Part shown: positions 9,084-18,300 of the stretch, piece after piece
How positions within the stretch are numbered: position 1 is the stretch's first letter
Layout of the letters: the number at the start of each line of letters is the position of its first letter
Assembly: GCF_001941825.1 (NCBI RefSeq)
Contig: NZ_CP019038.1
Coordinates: 868,001-932,000 of the forward strand
Direction of reading: 5' to 3'
DNA: 64,000 nt
From: Massilia putida
GTDB taxonomy: Bacteria; Pseudomonadota; Gammaproteobacteria; Burkholderiales; Burkholderiaceae_D
Made by a program: the position numbers and the translations under genes
Notes under the pieces: generated by a model
The model's database searches: none
Seen by the model: the letters and a program-made list of their open reading frames with translations, nothing else
What the model was told of the DNA's origin: nothing

Positions 9084-9869
9084 TCAATTCCTTTCGAACG
9101 AATAATTCGGTTTCTTGGCTTCGCGGCCGCGGCGCAGGCGGCGCCACGCGAAATACAGCCCCCAGCCGGCGAGCGCCAGCACGCACAAGGTCACGAACAC
9201 GCCGAGGAACGACGTGCCGCCGCCGTGCGCGGGCGCCGATCCGCCGCCCGGCGTGGTCGGATACCCGCCGGGATACCCGTTGTTGTTCGCATGCGCGCCG
9301 CGCACGGCGTTCGCCAGCACGGCGCCCGCGATCACGTGACCGAGGCCGCTGTCCTGGCGGACGATGATCGGCGCCTGCGGCTGCTGAGGTGGCGCAGGCT
9401 GCGGTGGAGGTGCATACGTCGGCGCGGGCTGGGACGAAGCCCCGCGTTCGTAACCCGGCACCGGCCGCGTATCGCGCGCCGCATCGGACTGCGCCTGGCG
9501 CCGCGCATCCAGCGTGCGCAGCGCATTCGCTTCCGCTGCGTTCCTGTTCAGGTTTTGCGACAGCGCGGAATCGGATTTCTGCGGTGCGGCCGCCGCGCCG
9601 CCGAACGAGCCGAATCCGCCCGGCGACCGGGCCGGCGCCGCCGGCTGCGCCGGGGCATCGGTCGGCGACGACCGCCGGCCGAACGAGCCGAAGCTGCCCG
9701 GCTTCGCCGACGAATACGACGGCGTGGGCGATGCCGGATGCTGCGACGAGAAGCCGCTCTTGAAGGAACCCGACGACGTCGCCGGCCTGGCGCCGGCGTC
9801 GCCGACGTGGGCCAGCGGCAGCGACAGCGACAGCGACAGGACGAATGCGACTGGATAAGTCTTCAGCAT
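9084..9869 (-). CDS. Secreted Gly/Ser/Pro-rich protein with C-terminal membrane anchor
   Basis: 261 residues of no recognised family. In order: a Sec signal (1-~27), a Ser/Gly/Phe-rich stretch with repeated GSFGSFG and GGFGSFGG, a helical patch (SALSQNLNRNAAEANALRTL), a proline-rich linker, a short conserved-looking segment (GLGHVIAGAVLANAVRG), then a Gly/Tyr/Pro stretch. One membrane helix (~GVFVTLCVLALAGWGLYFAW) and a basic tail follow. The layout predicts a flexible domain outside the inner membrane tethered by its C-terminus. It is first in the operon with the DUF2491 and coiled-coil genes, which suggests a membrane partner for them. Confidence 0.7.
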   Translation of the reverse strand: MLKTYPVAFVLSLSLSLPLAHVGDAGARPATSSGSFKSGFSSQHPASPTPSYSSAKPGSFGSFGRRSSPTDAPAQPAAPARSPGGFGSFGGAAAAPQKSDSALSQNLNRNAAEANALRTLDARRQAQSDAARDTRPVPGYERGASSQPAPTYAPPPQPAPPQQPQAPIIVRQDSGLGHVIAGAVLANAVRGAHANNNGYPGGYPTTPGGGSAPAHGGGTSFLGVFVTLCVLALAGWGLYFAWRRLRRGREAKKPNYSFERN

Positions 9870-9950
9870 GGTCAGGAAGGCGATCGAAAGTTAGAATAAG
9901 CTTAACGACCGGATGGTCGCACGCAACGGTAAAATTAGCAAAGGATTACC

Positions 9951-10442
9951 ATGACCCGCCGTTACCTCGACATGAACCAGCACGACGCGCTCTATACGGT
10001 AGCGCGCAAATATCCGGGCGGTATTGATGCGCTCGCGCGCGAGCTGGGGATGTCGGCCAACGTCCTGCGCAACAAGCTGTCGCCGACGATCGCGTCGCAC
10101 TACCCGTCGTTCGAGGAGGTGTCGCTGATCGTCGAGTGCTGCCACAAGGCGGGCGTGCCGGACGCGCACCTGCCGCTGCACGCGCTGCTGGTGCGCCACG
10201 GGATGGCGGCCTTCGTCGTGCCGCAGCCGGACGCGGCGCGCCAGGACGACCTGTCACAGACCGTCTGCCGCGTGATGAGCGATGTGGGCGCCGTGGCCGA
10301 GGCGGTGTCCGCCGCCCTGCTCGACGGCATCGTCACCCCGGCCGAGGCCGACCTGATCGAACGTAAATTTCAAGCCGCGCTGTCGGCGCTGGGCGCCTGG
10401 CGCGCGCGTCTGCGCCAGGAGACCGGGGCGGGAATCCGCTGA
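9951..10442 (+). CDS. Phage CII-like transcriptional regulator
   Basis: 163 residues. The N-terminal half reads as a CII-type helix-turn-helix: DALYTVARKYPGGIDALARE, then MSANVLRNKLSP and SFEEVSLIVECCHKAG. The C-terminal half is helical, with a segment DGIVTPAEADLIERKFQAAL like the dimerisation tail of chromosomal CII-family proteins. The ATG at 9951 has AAAGGA 5 bases upstream and is preferred over the Met at 9972. No phage genes lie nearby, so this is a chromosomal relative. It sits divergently 81 bases from the secreted-protein operon and ends exactly where the next membrane-protein gene ends, so it is a candidate regulator of both. Confidence 0.75.
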   Translation: MTRRYLDMNQHDALYTVARKYPGGIDALARELGMSANVLRNKLSPTIASHYPSFEEVSLIVECCHKAGVPDAHLPLHALLVRHGMAAFVVPQPDAARQDDLSQTVCRVMSDVGAVAEAVSAALLDGIVTPAEADLIERKFQAALSALGAWRARLRQETGAGIR

Positions 10443-10874
10443 TCAGGAACGCAGGCGGCGTGCGGGCGCCGCCTCGTCGTCGCGGGCGGCGCTGCGCAGC
10501 GAGCGCAAAGACAGCCCGCGGCCGCCGAACGCCAGCGCGAGGATGCCGATGAGTTCAAACGCCGACATCGTGCGCAGCAATATGTTCACGGACGCGATCG
10601 CGCCGAACACGAGGCACGCGAACGCGCCGACCGACGGGAGCCAGCCCGGCGCGCTCTTGGCGTCATGGAAGATCATCGCGATGCCGATCGCGAGGGGAAC
10701 CAGGACGATCCCGCCCGTGATGCCATAGCCGCCCACCCCGAACAGGCGCGTGCCGAGGCCGAAGCTGGCGCTCACCACGACGCTGTTCAGCAGCAGATAG
10801 AAGCCGCCGCACATCAGGATCAGGCCGAGGAAAAACTGGCCCGTGCCGCCGCTCGTTCCGCCCGCACCGTTCAT
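10443..10874 (-). CDS. Four-helix inner-membrane protein, unknown
   Basis: 143 residues, starting at 10874 behind a GGAGG ribosome site. A Gly/Thr-rich N-terminus is followed by about four membrane helices (FFLGLILMCGGFYLLLNSVV; a Gly-rich ITGGIVLVPLAIGIAMIF; LPSVGAFACLVFGAIASVNI; FELIGILALAFGG) and a short charged tail. No family recognised. Its stop codon abuts the stop of the CII-like gene with no bases between, so the two transcripts run into each other. Gene order suggests it belongs with the DUF2491 cluster, but no function can be assigned. Confidence 0.65.
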   Translation of the reverse strand: MNGAGGTSGGTGQFFLGLILMCGGFYLLLNSVVVSASFGLGTRLFGVGGYGITGGIVLVPLAIGIAMIFHDAKSAPGWLPSVGAFACLVFGAIASVNILLRTMSAFELIGILALAFGGRGLSLRSLRSAARDDEAAPARRLRS

Positions 10875-10967
10875 GGTGTCCTCCGTCTTTGGTGTTGCGA
10901 CGGCGACAACGAGACCAGACGTTCCGGTCACATTGCCAGTGGGCCGGACGGTAAACCCAATGATCTA

Positions 10968-11990
10968 TTACCGGGGCATATCCGCGACCGGTTCGCCAAA
11001 ATCCGGCATGCCGTCCGGCCGCCAGCGGATGGCCTGCGCGCGCGTGTGGCGGTTCGGGTCGTGCAGCGAGTCGCCCTGGATCTCGCGGTAGTTGCGCGCG
11101 TGGTAGACCAGCACGTCGGTCTTGCCGTCCGGCGTCGTCGTGAACGCATTGTGGCCCGGGCCCCACTGGCCGTTCTTCTCGCTGCTCTTGAAGACGGGTT
11201 CCGGCAGCTTGGTCCACGATTTCTGGTCGAGCAGGTCGGCGTCCGCCGGCGCGCTGATCATGCCGAGGCAGTAGTTCGCATCCGTGGCGCTCGCGGAGAA
11301 TGTGATGAACACGCGGCCGTGGCTGACCAGCACGGCGGGCCCCTCGTCGACGGCGAACTTCACCTTCTCCCATGCATATTCCGGTTTCGACAGCAGCACG
11401 GCCGGGCCCTTGATCGACAGCGGCGTGTCCATCTTCGCGATGTAGATGTTGGTGCCGGGGCTGGAGTCGGGCGCCGTCTGCGTCCACACGAGGTAGCGCT
11501 GGCCGCGGTGTTCGAACGTGGTGGCGTCCAGCGAGAACGACTCCCAGCCCGTCTTGACCTGGCCGCGCTCGACCCACTCGCCCTGGAACGGATCGGCGGA
11601 CGCGTTTTCCAGCGCGTACAGGCGGATTTCCCACGGATGTTCCGCGCTGCCGGCCGTGAAATAGATATACCACTTGCCGTCGATGCGGTGCATTTCCGGC
11701 GCCCAGATATGCGCGCCCATCACGCCGGTCGCATGCTTGCGCCACACGGTCTGCGCCGGCGCCGCGCCCAGGTCGTCGAGCGATCGGGCGCGGCGGATCT
11801 CGATGCGGTCGTATTCCGGCACGGTTGCCGTGAAGTAGTACCAGCCGTCCGGCTGCAGGCTGACCTGCGGATCGGCGCGCTGCAGCACCAGCGGGTTGTG
11901 GAACACGGGTTGCGCGGCGCGGGCGGGCGACAACGCGGCGGAAAGGCACAAGGCCAGCGCCGGCAAGGCGCGGACGGTAAAGCGAGACAT
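10968..11990 (-). CDS. Exported GH43 arabinofuranosidase-type hydrolase
   Basis: 340 residues with a Sec signal (ends ARAA, ~26). Propeller motifs: HNPLVLQRADPQVSLQPDGW (general-base Asp), WAPEMHRIDGKWYIYFTAG, SLDATTFEHRGQRYLVW (second Asp) and VDEGPAVLVSHGRVFITFSA (acid Glu), then GPGHNAF. These resemble exo-arabinofuranosidases of the GH43_26 type. It is the third gene of the minus-strand operon, about 100 bases after the GH2 gene, and would release arabinose from oligosaccharides imported by the receptor. The subfamily is a recollection-based judgement; the clan-level fold is secure. Confidence 0.85.
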   Translation of the reverse strand: MSRFTVRALPALALCLSAALSPARAAQPVFHNPLVLQRADPQVSLQPDGWYYFTATVPEYDRIEIRRARSLDDLGAAPAQTVWRKHATGVMGAHIWAPEMHRIDGKWYIYFTAGSAEHPWEIRLYALENASADPFQGEWVERGQVKTGWESFSLDATTFEHRGQRYLVWTQTAPDSSPGTNIYIAKMDTPLSIKGPAVLLSKPEYAWEKVKFAVDEGPAVLVSHGRVFITFSASATDANYCLGMISAPADADLLDQKSWTKLPEPVFKSSEKNGQWGPGHNAFTTTPDGKTDVLVYHARNYREIQGDSLHDPNRHTRAQAIRWRPDGMPDFGEPVADMPR

Positions 11991-12090
11991 CGATACTCCC
12001 GATAAGGTCAGCTTCGCGATGATAGCCCCGAGGCGGACGAGCGGCCAATGAATTTTTTCGCGCCACCGATACTTTTTATGTGCGGCGGCC

Positions 12091-15000
12091 TCACTGCGCC
12101 GGTTGCCGTCCCCGCCGCGGCTTGTCGTCCATGCCCGCCTCGTCGACGTCGGCCGACGTCGAGCGCGAGCGCTTGTATTCCAGTTCTCCCGCTTCCTCGG
12201 GCAGCGCGGGACCGGTGTACAGGACCGCCACGTCGGCCAGCGCGCTGACGCGGTCCTCGCCGAAGCCGGACAAGGACGTCAGCCGCAGCCAGCGTGCCGT
12301 CACGGTCCGGCCGAAACGCACGGTCTGCGGGTCGAAAGTCGAACCCAACACCGGCCGCGCGACGTCGCGCCAGACCTGCCCGTCGTCGCTCGCCTGGATC
12401 AACCATTCGCGCACGTCGCCCTCGTGGTCGCGGTGGTTCTGGCGCGGCATCAGCACCAGGCCGTCGAACGGCACGGGCTGCGCGAAGGCGATCGTCAGCG
12501 CCGGCTGCGGCCGCGGTCCAGCGCCCTTCACCACGACAAGGCTGACCGTGTTCGGATCGCCGTCGACGGCGTTCGCGGCGTCCGGCCAGCCGCTGGCGAC
12601 GGCACCCAGCTTTTTCATCACGCGCGTGTCGAACAGGCGCGCGCGCAGCGCGGCCGGGTCGATGGACGTCGCCGGCTGGAAGCGCGCGCCCGCCATATAG
12701 TCCAGCAGCGAGCGGCGCAGCTGGCGCGCGGCCGGGCGCTCGTCGAGCCGGCTCTCCAGGTCGAACGTCGACACGACGAGCCGGCCGCCGCCCACCTTCG
12801 CCTCGAACACCGCGCCGAGCCGGTAGTTGCGGTTCCAGTCGTCGATGGGCTGGACGATGGGCCGCAGGCCGGCCGGCAGGCGCTCCAGGTTGAAGGCGCG
12901 GGCGCCCGCCACCAGTTCGCTCCACTGCCAGTCCATGTGATCAAGCGTGGGAAAGCCCGCCAGCGCCGGGTGGGCCCGGTCGACCCACAGGCCCAGCATG
13001 CGCGACCATCCCGGATTCATCAGGCGGTTCCAGAATACGGGCACGTCGGCGAGCGGCGGCGACGTCCAGTCCAGGTCCGCCTTGCGCGGCAGGTACAGCA
13101 CGCTGCCGCCCTGCGCCAGGCGCGCCTCGGCGTCACGCCACGCATGCGTCACGAGCACGCCGGCGGGAACGGCCGGGTCGACCTTGTCCGGATACAGCCA
13201 GAAGTTCCAGTCGTTCGCAACGGACGTCCCGTCGAGCCCCACGACGAGCTTGTAGTGCGCGGGTGCCGGCAGCCTGGCGAGATCGACCTGCACGCGGCCC
13301 AGCGGGATGTTCTTGCCGATCGCGATGTCGCGCACGGCGAAGCGCCCTGCCGCGACGGCCCGTCCGCCGTCGTCCTCGATACGCCACCAGGGCCTGCTGC
13401 CTGCCAGCGGCTGCGCGCCGTAATGCGCGATCTCGACCGGGACGTCGAACGTGTCGCGCGTCGTCAGGACCGTGCGCGTGAGCCGGGCCAGCGGCACGGT
13501 CGCGCCGTTGAAGCGCCGGAAGGCTTCCGGCGTCGCATATCCCTTCGACTCCCAGAAGGTATCGAGAATGCCCACGAGCGCCGTGCCCTGGCCGAGGTAG
13601 TCGTGCAGGTCCAGCAGCTGGTAGCCGCTCATGCCCGGTGTGCGCATCGCCGCCTCGATCTCTTCCTTGTAGCACGCGAGCTGCCAGCGGCCCGACGCGA
13701 GCGCGAAGTCGCGGTTGCGATCCAGCACGCCATGGCGGCGGGCCGACTCGCGGAAGATCTCGTAATTCCCGGGCCGCAGATAGCCGGTGAATTTGTCGAT
13801 GATAGCGAAATCCGGATACGCGACCCATTGCCCCATCTCGTGCGCGACGACGGGTACCTTAATGCCGTCCAGCGACGCCGCGTAGTCGCGCCCGAACCAG
13901 CCCGTCTTGTTGCGCAACGGCTTCGGGCCGATGCGCTGCACGGCGAGATAGTCCGTGTCCTGGTCGAGGTCCGGCACGACGGGCTCCGTGTGGCCCGTGC
14001 CGTTCGTGTACAGGCGGCGCGGGTCTTCGGCGCGGAAGCGCGCGATCCACTTCGCGAACACCTCCTTCCAGCGGCCGGACGGCTCGTTGCTGGGGCTCAG
14101 CAACAGGAACGACGGGTGATTGCCGTAAGCGCGGATCAGGCGTTCCGTCTCGTCATACAACGCCGCCTCGATGGGGGAGCCGGGCTCGAAGCGGTTCCAC
14201 ATGCCGGGCTCCGGCTGCAGGTAGATGCCTGTTTCGTCCGCCGCCTGGAACGCGGCTTCCGGCGGCGTAAACGAGTGGAAGCGGATGTGGTTGATGCCCC
14301 ACGCCTTGTTGATGGCGAAGATCGTCTTCCAGTACGCGACGTCCGTCGGCGGGTAACCCGTGAGCGGAAAATCGCCGCCGTGGTGCGTCCCGCGCAGGAA
14401 GACGGGGCGGCCGTTGACGAGGATGTCGGGGCCATGCGCCGCGATCTGCACGAAGCCGAACGACACCGTGCGCGCGTCGTCCGCACCCGGGCCTTGCAAA
14501 CTCAGTTTCAGCGACTGCAGGACGGGGTGGAATTCGTCCCACGTCGCCGCATCCTTCGGGTACCGCACGCGCAATTCGGCGCTGCCGCCGTCCGCGGTCC
14601 ACCGCACCGGCACCTGGCGGCCGTTGGCGGCGAGGGTCCCTGCCCCGGCCTTGCCGCCGTCGTTGCCGACCTTGATCTTCACGACCACGCTGCGGCTGGC
14701 CACGTCTGGAAAGACCTGCGCATCGTCGATGTACACGGGCGACGTCGCGCGCAGCCCGGCCTTGCCGACGATGCCGTTCCAGCTCATGCCGAGCGAATCG
14801 GAGATGCTGTGCGAGTCCGGCCGGTACGCCATCAACACGCGCGAATCGACGCGCACCGTCACGCGGTGCCTGCCCGGCGCCAGCATGCCCACGTCGTAGT
14901 CGTGCGGCGCCACGAGGCTCAGGTTCGAACCGAGCGCGCGGCCGTCGATCCACGCACTGGAACCCCAGCGCGGCCGTTCCAGGTGCAGGACGACGCGCTT

Positions 15001-15381
15001 GCCGCGCCAGCCACGCGGCACCTCGACGTCGCGCTGGTACCACGCCGCGCCCAGGTAGTGGCGCGGCGGCTGGCTCAGGAACGGCACCTTCACCTGGCCC
15101 GGCGTCGTGAACGGTTTGTAGTCCTCGCGCAGGTTCCAGTGTTTGTCGTACAGCGACAGCACCCAGGGCGTCTGCGCCGTGATCTCGTCGCCATGGCCCT
15201 GCGCGTTCACGATGCCGGGGATACGGATGCGGTCCGGCAGCGCGCGCGCGTCCCAATGCTCGGCCACGCCGACGTCGTCGCGGTCGAGCGCGAAGCGCCA
15301 GTCGCCGGCAAGGTCGATCGTCTCGGCCGCGCCGGCCGAGACGGCCCAGGCCAGCGCGGCGGCGCACGACAGGCTCTTCAT
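12091..15381 (-). CDS. GH2-type glycoside hydrolase with C-terminal discoidin domain
   Basis: 1096 residues with a signal peptide (ends SAGA, ~18). Then a sugar-binding jelly roll (~20-190), an immunoglobulin-like domain, and a TIM barrel with HIRFHSFTPP. The acid/base Glu lies in LSPSNEPSG (~433) and the probable nucleophile Glu in VAHEMGQW (~515). A long beta-rich part follows and the C-terminal ~900-1060 looks like an F5/8-type (CBM32-like) module. The tail is charged and disordered. It is longer than a simple beta-galactosidase and resembles GH2 enzymes of pectin side-chain systems. It starts 3 bases after the receptor stop, so it is translationally coupled. The exact linkage cleaved is unknown. 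Confidence 0.85.
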   Translation of the reverse strand: MKSLSCAAALAWAVSAGAAETIDLAGDWRFALDRDDVGVAEHWDARALPDRIRIPGIVNAQGHGDEITAQTPWVLSLYDKHWNLREDYKPFTTPGQVKVPFLSQPPRHYLGAAWYQRDVEVPRGWRGKRVVLHLERPRWGSSAWIDGRALGSNLSLVAPHDYDVGMLAPGRHRVTVRVDSRVLMAYRPDSHSISDSLGMSWNGIVGKAGLRATSPVYIDDAQVFPDVASRSVVVKIKVGNDGGKAGAGTLAANGRQVPVRWTADGGSAELRVRYPKDAATWDEFHPVLQSLKLSLQGPGADDARTVSFGFVQIAAHGPDILVNGRPVFLRGTHHGGDFPLTGYPPTDVAYWKTIFAINKAWGINHIRFHSFTPPEAAFQAADETGIYLQPEPGMWNRFEPGSPIEAALYDETERLIRAYGNHPSFLLLSPSNEPSGRWKEVFAKWIARFRAEDPRRLYTNGTGHTEPVVPDLDQDTDYLAVQRIGPKPLRNKTGWFGRDYAASLDGIKVPVVAHEMGQWVAYPDFAIIDKFTGYLRPGNYEIFRESARRHGVLDRNRDFALASGRWQLACYKEEIEAAMRTPGMSGYQLLDLHDYLGQGTALVGILDTFWESKGYATPEAFRRFNGATVPLARLTRTVLTTRDTFDVPVEIAHYGAQPLAGSRPWWRIEDDGGRAVAAGRFAVRDIAIGKNIPLGRVQVDLARLPAPAHYKLVVGLDGTSVANDWNFWLYPDKVDPAVPAGVLVTHAWRDAEARLAQGGSVLYLPRKADLDWTSPPLADVPVFWNRLMNPGWSRMLGLWVDRAHPALAGFPTLDHMDWQWSELVAGARAFNLERLPAGLRPIVQPIDDWNRNYRLGAVFEAKVGGGRLVVSTFDLESRLDERPAARQLRRSLLDYMAGARFQPATSIDPAALRARLFDTRVMKKLGAVASGWPDAANAVDGDPNTVSLVVVKGAGPRPQPALTIAFAQPVPFDGLVLMPRQNHRDHEGDVREWLIQASDDGQVWRDVARPVLGSTFDPQTVRFGRTVTARWLRLTSLSGFGEDRVSALADVAVLYTGPALPEEAGELEYKRSRSTSADVDEAGMDDKPRRGRQPAQ

Positions 15382-15384
15382 GCA

Positions 15385-18300
15385 TCAACCGCCGAAGCGG
15401 AAGTCCGCGCCCACCATGATGCGGCGGCCGGCGTAGCTGTAGTCCAGGATGCTCGGGGTGCCGTTCGAGAACGGCACGTAGGAACCCTGGCTGTTGCTGG
15501 TCGCGGCATTGCCCAGGTTGCGGCCTTCGATGAAGACGTCGATCTGCGGCGTGATGCGGTATTGGATCTTGGCGTCGACGTAGCGCGTCGCGTCGCGGAA
15601 GTTCGGCGAACCCGGGTTGTACGCCGGCGGACGGGTGTTGCCGCTGGCGTTCGGATAGTTGTTCAGGTAATTGCTGCTCGAACCCGCGATGTTGTTGAAG
15701 AAGCTGGCCACGCCCTGCACCGCGACGCGCGCCAGCAGGCGGCCGTCGTCGTACCAGAGCGCCCAGTTGTACTGGAACTTCGACTCGCGCAGCGGCGGCA
15801 GCGGCGTGCCGGTCAGCAGGTCCACGATGTTCTGCGTCGACGTAACCGAGGCCAGCTTCGTGTAGTTGCCGTCGAAGCCCAGATAGCGCAGGCGCCACGG
15901 CAGGAACGTGAACGCGGTCTTGGTGTTGAACTCCCAGCCCTTGCGGGTGGTCGGCACGCCGTTCTCGTAGGTCGGGAACGAGAACGGCAGCTCGGCCAGC
16001 GACTTGCCGGTGGTCGGGTCGACCAGGGCCAGGCCGAGCGTACCGTTCTCGGTCTGCACGAGCGACGGGCCGACGATGCCGCGCTGGTTGAAGTAGGACA
16101 GCGAGAACATCGTGTCCTTGCTCGGATAGTATTCCGCGCTCCAGTTCTGATTCAGGTTCTTCTGGGCCTGCAGGGCCGGATTGCCGACGGTCTTCGTGCA
16201 GGTCTGGGTGCCCTGGACGTCGAGGCGCTCGTCGTAGCGGCACAGGCCCGACGGCAGGAGGTTGGTGACCGGCGGACGGGCCACGGTGCGGGCGCGGTTG
16301 TAGCGCACCACGAACTTGTCCGGCACGAGCCACGCGGCGAGGTTGTAGATCGGCAGGAAGTCGTGCGTCGTGGCGTCCACGGCGGTGTTGGTGGACACCG
16401 TCACGTCGTTGATGCCGCCGGCCGCGTTCGGGTTGGCCGGATCGAAGGTGGCGGTGCGGGTGATCGACTCGAACTGCATGTTGCCGACACCGTGCACCTT
16501 GGTGCGGACGTAGCGGTAGCCCAGATTGCCTTCCAGCGCCCAGTCGAACGGCAGCGAACGCGTGGTGAACGGGATCCGGTCGATATTGAAATCCCCCATC
16601 ACGTACAGGGCTTCGGAGCGCTCGCTCATCCGCGTCACCGGGGCCTCGTAGATCTTGCCGTCGGTCCCCTTGCAGCTGTCGATGCAATCGAGGTTCGCGT
16701 TCGTGATGCCGGCCAGCTTGAACACCTTCTGCACATCGATGTTCGGCCAGTTGGCGACGGCGCCGCCGAACTGCCCGTTGGCGCCGTTGAAGAACCGGGT
16801 CTTCGTGATATCCCCGTTGAGCGACTGGGCGACGATGTCCTGGAACTGCTGCGGCGTCACCGTCACGGTGCCCGAGCTCTGGCTGTCCCAGCGGTTGCTC
16901 GGCACGTAGCCGTACTGGCACTTGTTGCCGCCGGCGCCCAGCGAACCCGCCGTGTCCTGGCAGCCCACGAGGGTGCTGCGCACGAGGCCCGGGATCGCAT
17001 AGACGATCGGGTTCGTGCTCACCTGGTAGCCGTTGCCGCCGCGGGTATCGAAGCGGGTATCGCGGAAATTGAAGCCGGTCTTGAAGCGGGTGAAGAACGG
17101 GATGGTTTCCGGCACCTGGAACGTGAAGTCCGCCTTGGCCGTGCGCTCCTCGGTGGCGGTCTTCGTCGGCGTATAGGTCAGCTGCGGCTGCGAATACGTC
17201 AGCAGCGGCTGCTGGGCCTGCGTATACGCCGGCACGTTGTTGATGTAAGTGGTCCCGCTGGTGACGGCCGCCGCCGCGCCCGGCTGTACGAGGCGCGCGT
17301 AATTGGCCGGGTTGTACAGGTCGAAGCTCGACCCCTGCGGGAAGCTGTACGCCCACAGGCCGGTCGGCGTCACCGACAGCTGCGCGGCGCCATAGTACGA
17401 CGCGAACGACGTGCGGAAAAATTCGGTCGTGTAGTCCGACTTGGCGTCGCCGATCATCCACTCGGCCTTCACCCCGTCGTGATTCCATTCGCCGCCGGTC
17501 TGGAAGTACTTGGTGATGATGTCGGACTTCTGGAAGATCTGGTCCACGCCGGCGGCGCCGTCGCTGATGCCGAAGCTGGTCACGTGGTGGCTCGCGTCCA
17601 CGGTGACCGTCGACGGGTCGACGTTGGCGACGGCGCCCTGCACGGCCGGACCGCCGCTCAGGAAGCTGGCCGTGGTCGGGTACAGATAGTAGCCCGCGCC
17701 GTTCGCGCCCGGGGCGACCGCACGCACGCCGTTCGTGTCCGTGAACGTCTTGGCCGTGTTGACGTTCAGGCCGCCCAGGTTCAGGTAGGACGTGTTGTTG
17801 TCGGTGTGGCGCTTCGAATAGCTGCCCTTGGCGTACACGGTCAGCTCGCGGTTGACCTTGAAGTCGGCGCGCAGGTCCAGGTCCTGGCGGCGGTCGATCT
17901 CGGTCTGGATCTTGTTGCGGATCAGCGAAGGCGTGTAGTCGTTCCACTGGTTCAGGCAGCTGATCAGTTCATTCTGGCGCTCGTTCACCGCGTTGGTACG
18001 GTTGGTCGCGCTCAGGTTTTTCAGCGAGGCGTCGGCGGCCGCCAGCTGCGGGAAGGCCGAATAGCATGCCGCCTTGGTCTGGGCGGCGGCCGACTTGGTC
18101 AGGATTTCGTACGGCGTGTAGGTGTTGTAGTTGCCGGTGCCGTTCGTGTACGGATAGATGCCCGTGGAACCGGCCACGGGCGCCGCCGGCGTCGTCGACG
18201 CCGGATCCGCCATGTTCAGCGTGGCCGGGTTGTACGTGAAGGTCTTGTCCGGCGAGTTGTCGAAGTCGATCAGGCGCGCGTAGCCGGCGGCCGCGCTGGT

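Noticed and set aside
9951..10442. Prophage remnant
   Set aside because: The CII-like gene stands alone; no integrase, structural or lysis genes and no attachment repeats are visible.
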